Below are positions 15,123-21,151 of a DNA stretch of 31,748 nt, one piece after another (within the stretch, counting starts at the first letter, position 1; each line of letters begins with the position of its first letter). This stretch comes from Bacteroidota bacterium (GTDB lineage: Bacteria; Bacteroidota; Bacteroidia; Flavobacteriales_F; PHOS-HE28). The stretch is from contig JAEZAU010000117.1 in assembly GCA_023430325.1 (NCBI GenBank), forward strand, positions 1-31,748. Direction: 5' to 3'. Under the pieces are notes generated by a model. The model was not told where the DNA came from. It made no database searches and worked only from the letters and a program-made list of their open reading frames with translations. Made by a program: the position numbers and the translations under genes.

Positions 15123-15974
15123 CTACTTCACGGGAGCCACCGTTCCCTCGCGGTATTTCACTTCAACGGCATGCAGATCCAGCAAAGGCTTCAGGAATTC
15201 CTCCAGGTCGTACACGCACAGCTGGCTGGCGGCATCGCAGAGCGCCGTGGAAGGATCGGGATGCGTTTCGATGAAGACACCATCCACGCCTGCGGCTACT
15301 CCTGCACGGGCGATCGTGGGCAGGAATTCGCGGTTACCGCCACGCGGATCGGCGCTCGGAATACCGTACTTACGGATACTATGGGTGATGTCGAATACGA
15401 CTGGATAGTTCGTCTGCCGTAAATGGTAAAAACTGCGCGGATCGACAACAAGATCGTTGTAGCCGAGCACGAAGCCGCGTTCTGTGAGGATGATCTTGTG
15501 ATTTCCTGTGCTTTCGATCTTCTTCACGGGTTTCACCATATTGTCGGGTGCCAGGAACTGGCCGTGCTTCAGGTTGATGACCGCGCCGGTCTTCGCCGCT
15601 TCGGTCACCAACGTGGTCTGCATGCAGAGGTACGCGGGGATCTGCAGGACATCACAGACCTGCGCGGCCGCCTTCACTTGCTCCGGATAATGCACATCGG
15701 TGAGCAATGGAAAGCCGAATTCATTCTTCACTTTTTCCAACCGGCGAAGACCTTCTTCAAGACCCGGCCCCATGTAGAATTCAACGCTGCTGCGGTTGTC
15801 CTTCATGAAACTGCTCTTGTAGATGATGGGCACCTTCAACCGATCGCCTACTTCACGGAGCTTTTCCGCAGTACGCATCATGATGCTCTCATCCTCGATG
15901 ACGCACGGGCCGCTGATGAGGAATAGCTGATCCGATCCACAGGCGATGCCGCCCACATCTACGATACGTGTCAT
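15123..15974 (-). CDS. kdsA: 3-deoxy-8-phosphooctulonate (Kdo-8-phosphate) synthase, divergent
   Basis: KdsA condenses phosphoenolpyruvate with arabinose 5-phosphate in the cytosol to give Kdo-8-phosphate for lipid A inner core. The 283-residue protein has FLISGPCVIE (18-27), KSSFMKDNRSS (53-63), GPGLEEGL, LTDVHYPEQ, DVLQIPAYLC, INLKHGQFLAP, FDITHS and FIETHPDP. The four metal ligands of the metal-dependent class are present: Cys24, His198, Glu236 and Asp247. Unusual features are MQTT (118-121) where the family has RQT(D/S), Met57 and Asp59 in the normally Lys-Ala-Asn-Arg loop, and His137 in place of the second Lys of KKGQF. A shifted sugar-phosphate acceptor is possible. The ATG follows a -7 box after 5 nt. 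Confidence 0.88.
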   Translation of the reverse strand: MTRIVDVGGIACGSDQLFLISGPCVIEDESIMMRTAEKLREVGDRLKVPIIYKSSFMKDNRSSVEFYMGPGLEEGLRRLEKVKNEFGFPLLTDVHYPEQVKAAAQVCDVLQIPAYLCMQTTLVTEAAKTGAVINLKHGQFLAPDNMVKPVKKIESTGNHKIILTERGFVLGYNDLVVDPRSFYHLRQTNYPVVFDITHSIRKYGIPSADPRGGNREFLPTIARAGVAAGVDGVFIETHPDPSTALCDAASQLCVYDLEEFLKPLLDLHAVEVKYREGTVAPVK

Positions 15975-15979
15975 GTGTG

Positions 15980-15987
15980 CAAAGGTA
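15980..15987 (-). promoter_or_regulatory. candidate -7 promoter box (TACCTTTG) for the kdsA operon
   Basis: An exact TAnnTTTG match, 5 nt before the kdsA ATG (15974) on the minus strand, in a 24-nt gap after the FAH-family gene. It implies leaderless or near-leaderless transcription and a separate promoter for the Kdo-like genes. Confidence 0.6.
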
Positions 15988-15988
15988 G

Positions 15989-16009
15989 CGGTGGCCCTTC
16001 AGGCCACCG
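15989..16009. promoter_or_regulatory. 8-bp inverted repeat overlapping the FAH stop codon and the kdsA upstream region
   Basis: CGGTGGCC (15989-15996) and GGCCACCG (16002-16009) are perfect arms around CTTCA. The repeat contains the stop codon of the upstream gene (15999-16001) and lies 1 nt upstream of the kdsA -7 box, where a -33 element would sit. It could be an operator, an attenuator or a weak terminator; no T-run follows on either strand. Confidence 0.4.
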
Positions 16010-16607
16010 AAATGTCGAACATCTGCCTGCCTTCGAGGATGCCTTGCAACCGATCACCACGCTCGATCGCAGCCACGCCCGCAGGGGTGCCGGTGAAGAG
16101 CAGATCGCCTTTCACCAGAGTGATATAGCGGCTTACATAAGAGATCAAACGCGCAGGCGAGAACACCATTTCCGAGGCAGTGGCGGATTGGGCTTCCTGG
16201 CCGTTCTTCAGAAGCTGGAAAGTGAGCCGTTCGGGGTCATCAGGTAATGGGAGAAAGCCCGATCCGATGACAGCGGAATTATCGAAGGCCTTTGCTTTTT
16301 CCCACGGAAGGCCTTTGCGTTTCAAGTCATCCTGAACATCCCGCGCAGTAAGATCAAGGCCAACGGTGACACCATCCACATGCGTCTTCAATTCGCGTAC
16401 ATCCACATTGTGGCATTCCTGGCTGATGCGGAAGACGAGTTCGATCTCATAATGGATGTTCCTGGACCAATCGGGAAGATGAAGATCACGTCCGGGAGGT
16501 AGGAGCGCTTGTTCGGGCTTCAAAAAGAAGACCGGCTCATCTGGTAGTGCGTTGCCGAGTTCCCGGGCGTGCGCACCATAGTTGCGACCTATGCAGATGA
16601 TCTTCAT
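15999..16607 (-). CDS. fumarylacetoacetate hydrolase (FAH) family protein
   Basis: The 202-residue protein has the metal-binding pattern of the FAH fold: Glu54 and Glu56 in IHYEIELV, Asp85 in GLDLTARD, and GTPAGV near the end. The opening MKIICIGRNYGAHARELG and the small size match acylpyruvase/oxaloacetate decarboxylase-like members (FAHD1, YcgM). The reaction is probably hydrolysis or decarboxylation of a beta-keto acid in the cytosol, with the exact substrate open. ATG 16607 is chosen because it begins the conserved strand and overlaps the exonuclease stop by ATGA (16604-16607); an upstream start at 16682 would lie well inside the exonuclease gene. Confidence 0.9.
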   Translation of the reverse strand: MKIICIGRNYGAHARELGNALPDEPVFFLKPEQALLPPGRDLHLPDWSRNIHYEIELVFRISQECHNVDVRELKTHVDGVTVGLDLTARDVQDDLKRKGLPWEKAKAFDNSAVIGSGFLPLPDDPERLTFQLLKNGQEAQSATASEMVFSPARLISYVSRYITLVKGDLLFTGTPAGVAAIERGDRLQGILEGRQMFDISVA

Positions 16608-17377
16608 GCGTCCACTTCGGCCAGCACGTTCCGCATTATAGAGAGAGTGCTTGGGGGCAGATCGGCCTTGAGCATCAACCATTGCATGTAACCTGGATCG
16701 CTGCGGCCGATGCGTTCGAGTGCCCAGCCACGGTATTTTCCAAAGGCCAGGCAGACGGTTCCCGAATCATCGTACATGAGCTTTCTGCCAGGATCGGGGC
16801 TGCGCTGCCGATCGCCGCTCAGCGATGCCAGAAAATCCACCGAGCCTTCCAGCTTGTCCTTATGTCGTTCCAGCTGGGCGAGCAGCACATCTGCCGTGGC
16901 CTGCACATCGATCAAGGCATTGTGCGCACCTTCAAGTTCACGATCGCAGTAATGCCGTAGTGCTGCGGAAAGGTTGCGTGGTTCCAATTGATGATAGATC
17001 CGCTGAACATCGATGATCCGTAATGCGGAATGATCCCACACCATGCCGATGCGATGGATCTCCTCGGCGAGGAAGGGTACATCGAACCGAAGGCAATTGA
17101 AGCCTGCCAGATCGCAGTTGCTCAATTGGGAAATGATGGTCGGTGCCACATCCTGGAGCGAAGGAGCGGCCGCCACATCCAGATCGTTGATGCCGTGAAC
17201 TTCGGTGGCCTCGGGCGGGATGGGGATGCCTGGCTGCACGAGGCTCTCCCAAGCAACACGAGTACCATCGGCCAGAAGGGTTACGATCCCGATCTGTACT
17301 ATCCGGTCCCTGCCGATCTGTGTTCCGGTGGTCTCCAGATCGAAGAAAGCGAGTGGTCTTTCCAGCTTCAAACGCAT
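16604..17377 (-). CDS. DEDDh 3'-5' exonuclease (DNA polymerase III epsilon-like) with C-terminal DUF3820-like region
   Basis: The 257-residue protein carries the DEDDh catalytic set: Asp13 and Glu15 in FFDLETTG, Asp99 in GFNCLRFDVPFL, and His152/Asp157 in AHNALIDVQATADV. After about residue 200 comes LAFGKYRGWALERI...DPGYMQWLM, the DUF3820-like module often found attached to such exonucleases in Bacteroidota. It most likely degrades single-stranded or mismatched 3' ends as a stand-alone repair or proofreading enzyme; it is not fused to a polymerase. ATG 17377 is preferred to one at 17410, which falls in the upstream terminator stem. It is coupled by ATGA to the FAH-family gene. Confidence 0.92.
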   Translation of the reverse strand: MRLKLERPLAFFDLETTGTQIGRDRIVQIGIVTLLADGTRVAWESLVQPGIPIPPEATEVHGINDLDVAAAPSLQDVAPTIISQLSNCDLAGFNCLRFDVPFLAEEIHRIGMVWDHSALRIIDVQRIYHQLEPRNLSAALRHYCDRELEGAHNALIDVQATADVLLAQLERHKDKLEGSVDFLASLSGDRQRSPDPGRKLMYDDSGTVCLAFGKYRGWALERIGRSDPGYMQWLMLKADLPPSTLSIMRNVLAEVDA

Positions 17378-17381
17378 GGGC

Positions 17382-17389
17382 TGAAGGTA
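17382..17389 (-). promoter_or_regulatory. weak candidate promoter box (TACCTTCA) for the exonuclease gene
   Basis: A 6-of-8-like variant of TAnnTTTG on the minus strand, 4 nt before the ATG at 17377 and immediately after the T-rich tail of the preceding terminator. Its position mirrors the kdsA and recR boxes. Confidence 0.35.
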
Positions 17390-17390
17390 G

Positions 17391-17422
17391 AAAAGCAACG
17401 ATCCCGGCAATGGCCGGGATCG
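17391..17422 (-). terminator. Rho-independent terminator of the TPR-PD40-OmpA gene
   Basis: On the minus strand a perfect 10-bp stem (17422-17413 with 17408-17399, sequence CGATCCCGGC and complement, 4-nt loop) is followed by TTGCTTTT. It starts 24 nt after the stop codon at 17447. Confidence 0.75.
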
Positions 17423-17446
17423 CAGAAGTTCTGAACATGGCGATCG

Positions 17447-19639
17447 CTATCGCACCTTCAAGGTCACGTACTGGTATTTGCCGTATTTCTCGGTGTTCTG
17501 AGGGTCGCCGGCATACCGTGGCCCCAATACTTTATTGTTGACGGCCTCGAGCATCAACAGATCAGCGTTCTTGCCGCGGGCCTTTACGGCATCCACCAAT
17601 CTTTGGCGGGCTTCCTCCATGCGTGTGCGGCTCAAGTTCTCATTGGTGCCAAAGGTCTTGGTAGGCACCTTGGATGCGCTGGCCTCTATCACGATGTTCG
17701 CCTTTCCGTTGGCATCGATCTGTTGCACCACCTTGTCTATGAAAGCCGTCCACTTGGCATCATTGGCATCGATGTCCTTCATGTTGTAGGCGAAATACTT
17801 CGTGAACTCGTCCACATAGGTGCCACTGGGGGTGGTGCGTGCCGGTGTCTTCTCCTTCTCCGCATCGGTGAGGTCGGTCGTGGGCTTGGGCTGCTCCTTG
17901 ACCTTTCCCAGGTCTGTGGGCACAGGTTCACCCGTTTCTTTTGCGCCGGGAGGGGCACCCTTGGGCAGATCCGCAATGGTAGCAGGCCCGCCGAGCGATA
18001 CCGGATTGAGATAGATCTCCTTGTTGATCTCCTGGTAGGCACTTTCACATTCCACGAAAATGTCCTCTGAATGTACGGTGACATCGTTCACGCGATAATC
18101 CAGGTTGTATTCGCGGCACGGTGGAAGAATTGCCACATATACACCATCTCGCTGGCGTGGCTTGTAGCTCTTCACTTCACCAGTGGTCTTGTCCGTGACA
18201 TAAAGAATGGTCGAGGGGTGAAGGCTTTCGCCGGGCGGTGGAATAATGAAGCCTTTCAGCACGGTAAGGCCTTCGCTCTCCATCTCGCTGGGCAGATCCA
18301 CGAAGTAGACATCCTTCTCACCACGGCCACCCATCTTGTCTGAACTGAAATAACCGCGGCGGCCATCGGCGGTGGTGATGAAGAAGACATCATCATCGGT
18401 GGTATTCAACGGATATCCGAGGTTCTGCGGGGTGGTCCAGGTCCCATCGTCGTTCAGTTCCGTAAGGAAGATGTCAAAACCACCCATGGAATTGTGTCCT
18501 ACGGAACTGAAGTACATGGTACGCCCGTTGGGGTGGATGAAGACTCCATCCTCATCCCATTGCGTATTTATCGTATTGCCAAGGTTCTGTGCCTTGCTCC
18601 ATTCACCGTTCGGCAGGCGAACCACGCGATAGATGTCACGGCCACCTTCGCCTTCCTTGCGATCGCTGATGAAATAGAACGTATTTCCATCAGCGGTAAG
18701 AGCGCCATGTGTTTCCCAGGATTTCGTATTGATGTCCGATCCCATCTTCACTGGATCGCTCCATAATTCACCTACTAGTTTGCTTTCATAGATATTGCCG
18801 TCACCCTCATCGGAGCGGTAGATGTACAAGGTCTGACCATCGGCCGAAACGTTGATGGACGCCATGTGGCCTTGCGCCGGATTGATGTTGAGCAGTTCAG
18901 GCGCCTGCCAGTTGCCCTCGCGATCCTTGTAGCTCACGTAGATGTTCTCGTAATAATCGCCGGAGATCATATCGATCACGTTCTTGTTGGAGCTATCGGG
19001 ACGGATGCGCCGGGAAGTGAAGAACAGCGCATTGCCATCAACGCTGAGCACGGGTGAGAAATCGGCCCCTTCAGAGTTGATGACGCCACCAACGTTGGAG
19101 ACCTGGTAGGAAAGCGGCGTGGCCCGAAGGGTGCGTGCGTTAGCCGTTTGTTCCTTTCCGCGAACGGCCAGTGGCCGAATGATGTGTTTTTCATCCACTT
19201 CATCAATGAAGCGCTGGTAGGAGGCATCGGCCTTGTCGAACTGGTTGTTCAGGTGGTAGGCCCGGCCCAGATAATAGTGGGTCTCCGGAGGCGAGTTGCG
19301 TTCCTGCGGATCAAAGGGGTCATAGCCTGATATGTTGAAGCCACCGACATTGCCGGTGCTCAACTGTGCCGCTCTTTCAAGGAAGGGAAGAGCTTCGGCA
19401 CGGCGGGTCTGGGTATTGAACAAGGCATAGCCCAGCTTATAGTTCAGGTTGGCGTTGTCAGGATCTTGATCGAGCATCTGCTTCCAGATCTCGGCTGCTT
19501 GATTGAAAAGCTTTTCCTCCATCAATTTGTTGGCCTCTTCGAACTTCCAGTTGAAGGAGGAGTTGCCACCCGGTTGGGCGCAGAGGGCCATTGGGATCAG
19601 GGACCCGAGAATAGCGATGATCGTGTAGAACTTCTTCAT
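17447..19639 (-). CDS. TPR - PD40 beta-propeller - OmpA-like envelope protein (PorE-like architecture)
   Basis: The 730-residue protein has a signal peptide (cut near ALCAQ, about residue 21), tetratricopeptide repeats (about 30-145; FNQAAEIWKQMLDQDPDNANLNYKLGYAL), a run of PD40/WD40-like blades (about 195-450; e.g. LFFTSRRIRPDS, FYFISDRKEGEGGRDIYRV, YFSSDKMGGRGEKDVYFV), a carboxypeptidase-regulatory-like segment (about 465-545), a Pro/Lys/Thr linker and a C-terminal OmpA-like region. This order matches peptidoglycan-linked proteins such as PorE of the type IX secretion system. The OmpA part is unusual: the canonical GHTDxxG portion reads EASASKVPT, though NLSRTRMEEARQRL is recognisable. Binding to peptidoglycan is therefore uncertain. 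Confidence 0.85.
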   Translation of the reverse strand: MKKFYTIIAILGSLIPMALCAQPGGNSSFNWKFEEANKLMEEKLFNQAAEIWKQMLDQDPDNANLNYKLGYALFNTQTRRAEALPFLERAAQLSTGNVGGFNISGYDPFDPQERNSPPETHYYLGRAYHLNNQFDKADASYQRFIDEVDEKHIIRPLAVRGKEQTANARTLRATPLSYQVSNVGGVINSEGADFSPVLSVDGNALFFTSRRIRPDSSNKNVIDMISGDYYENIYVSYKDREGNWQAPELLNINPAQGHMASINVSADGQTLYIYRSDEGDGNIYESKLVGELWSDPVKMGSDINTKSWETHGALTADGNTFYFISDRKEGEGGRDIYRVVRLPNGEWSKAQNLGNTINTQWDEDGVFIHPNGRTMYFSSVGHNSMGGFDIFLTELNDDGTWTTPQNLGYPLNTTDDDVFFITTADGRRGYFSSDKMGGRGEKDVYFVDLPSEMESEGLTVLKGFIIPPPGESLHPSTILYVTDKTTGEVKSYKPRQRDGVYVAILPPCREYNLDYRVNDVTVHSEDIFVECESAYQEINKEIYLNPVSLGGPATIADLPKGAPPGAKETGEPVPTDLGKVKEQPKPTTDLTDAEKEKTPARTTPSGTYVDEFTKYFAYNMKDIDANDAKWTAFIDKVVQQIDANGKANIVIEASASKVPTKTFGTNENLSRTRMEEARQRLVDAVKARGKNADLLMLEAVNNKVLGPRYAGDPQNTEKYGKYQYVTLKVR

Positions 19640-19680
19640 TTCCAGTTATGTCTGGCCGGATGGCAGATACCGGCGGTGGA

Positions 19681-19688
19681 TAAAAGTA
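19681..19688 (-). promoter_or_regulatory. candidate -7 promoter box (TACTTTTA) for the TPR-PD40-OmpA gene
   Basis: A 7-of-8 match to TAnnTTTG on the minus strand, 41 nt before the ATG at 19639 and inside the gap after the E2 gene. Confidence 0.4.
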
Positions 19689-19715
19689 GAATATTCATTG
19701 GTCCCTGTCGATCCA

Positions 19716-21092
19716 TCATAATTCTTGATCGAGACGCCAGGCTTCCAAAATGTCAGCGACCCTTCGTACGAAACGGCCTCCCAGAGCGCCATCTACAACG
19801 CGGTGATCGTAGGAATGTGACAGGAACATCTGGTGCCTGATGCCGATCATATCCCCTTGCGGAGTTTCAATGACCGCGGGTTTCTTGCGAATGGCACCGG
19901 TGGCCATGATCGCCACCTGGGGCTGATTGATGACCGGAGTGCCGAGCACATTGCCGAAGGTACCTACGTTGGTGATAGTGTAAGTACCACCCTGTATCTC
20001 GTCTGGCTGCAGCTTGCCCTGCCTTGCACGATCGGCCAGATCGTTCACCTTGCTCGCAAGGCCAACAAGGTTCAACTGATCGGCGTTCTTGATCACCGGT
20101 ACAATGAGGTTGCCTGATGGCATCGCAGCGGCCATGCCGATATTGATCTCCTTCTTCCGGATGATGTTATATCCATCAACCTGTATGTTCACCATCGGCA
20201 TCTCCTTGATCGCTTGAACGATCGCCATGATGAAGATCGGTGTGAAGGTGAGCTTCTGGCCCTCGCGTTTTTCGAAATCCCTCTTCACCCGTTCACGCCA
20301 GAGCACCAGGTTGGTGACATCGGCCTCCACGAAACTGGTCACATGCGGGCTCGTGCGCTTGCTCATCACCATATGATCGGCGATGAGCCTGCGCATGCGG
20401 TCCATTTCAATGACCTCGTCGCCGGGTGATGTTCTTACCGCAGGAGATGGCGCTGCAGGCGAAGAAGTCTGCGCAGAAGTTGCTTGTGCGGCCATGGATA
20501 GACCCTCGGAGGCTGCTGCACCTGTCGACGCGCTGGTCGAATGGCCATTCGTCACCGGCGTTGTTGCAGGACGTTTTCCTCTTTCTGGAAGGTAGTTGAG
20601 CAGATCCTTCTTGGTAACGCGCCCACCCTGGCCCGATCCTTCTATCACTTCCAATTCCTCCAGGGCAATGCCTTCCTGTTGCGCGATGTTGCGTACCAAT
20701 GGAGAATAGAATTTGCCACTTGGACCGATACGTTCCACTGCACCCGGACCGTTCGCAGCCACCCCATGTCCCGCACCATTTCGGGTGGTGACGGGTGCGG
20801 CGTTCTCTTGAGCTGGTGTGGCGGCTTTTGCCGGAGCGGTAGCAGAGGCGGAGGCTTCGCCGATCTGGGCTATCATCTGGCCCACCTTCACCACATCGCC
20901 TTCGTTCACCGTACGTTTCAGCAGAATGCCCGCCTCAGGTGCGGGAACTTCGCTATCGACCTTGTCGGTGGCTATTTCCACTATGGGCTCATCAGCCTCC
21001 ACGCGATCGCCTTCGTTCTTCAACCATTTGATGATGGTGGCCTCCGCCACGCTCTCGCCCATCTTGGGCAGCAGTATATCGATCTTGGACAT
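19716..21092 (-). CDS. 2-oxo acid dehydrogenase E2 component (dihydrolipoamide acyltransferase)
   Basis: The 458-residue protein has three parts: an N-terminal lipoyl domain with the lipoylated lysine Lys44 in EIATDKVDSEV, a Pro/Ala-rich linker containing the peripheral subunit-binding domain (FYSPLVRNIAQQEGIALEELE and GRVTKKDLLNYL), and a C-terminal catalytic domain ending in SHSYDHRVVDGALGGRF (His430, Asp434). E2 forms the core of a cytosolic complex that passes acyl groups to CoA. Which 2-oxo acid it serves (pyruvate, 2-oxoglutarate or branched-chain) cannot be fixed here, since no E1 or E3 gene is adjacent; the TDKVDSEVPAPE form is common in branched-chain or mixed-type E2 of Bacteroidota. 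Confidence 0.93.
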   Translation of the reverse strand: MSKIDILLPKMGESVAEATIIKWLKNEGDRVEADEPIVEIATDKVDSEVPAPEAGILLKRTVNEGDVVKVGQMIAQIGEASASATAPAKAATPAQENAAPVTTRNGAGHGVAANGPGAVERIGPSGKFYSPLVRNIAQQEGIALEELEVIEGSGQGGRVTKKDLLNYLPERGKRPATTPVTNGHSTSASTGAAASEGLSMAAQATSAQTSSPAAPSPAVRTSPGDEVIEMDRMRRLIADHMVMSKRTSPHVTSFVEADVTNLVLWRERVKRDFEKREGQKLTFTPIFIMAIVQAIKEMPMVNIQVDGYNIIRKKEINIGMAAAMPSGNLIVPVIKNADQLNLVGLASKVNDLADRARQGKLQPDEIQGGTYTITNVGTFGNVLGTPVINQPQVAIMATGAIRKKPAVIETPQGDMIGIRHQMFLSHSYDHRVVDGALGGRFVRRVADILEAWRLDQEL

Positions 21093-21122
21093 TGCGGTTT
21101 ACGAACAGGTGACCCTGGTGGC

Positions 21123-21130
21123 CAAAGGTA
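21123..21130 (-). promoter_or_regulatory. candidate -7 promoter box (TACCTTTG) for the E2 gene
   Basis: An exact TAnnTTTG match on the minus strand, 30 nt before the ATG at 21092, placed just after the end of the upstream glycosyltransferase gene. Confidence 0.55.
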
Positions 21131-21151
21131 AAGGAACCTGCGCGCTTGCGG

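Noticed and set aside
14842..15408. Plus-strand open frame of 188 codons opposite kdsA and the transaldolase-CBS gene
   Set aside because: It is antisense to two well-supported genes and has no recognisable content.
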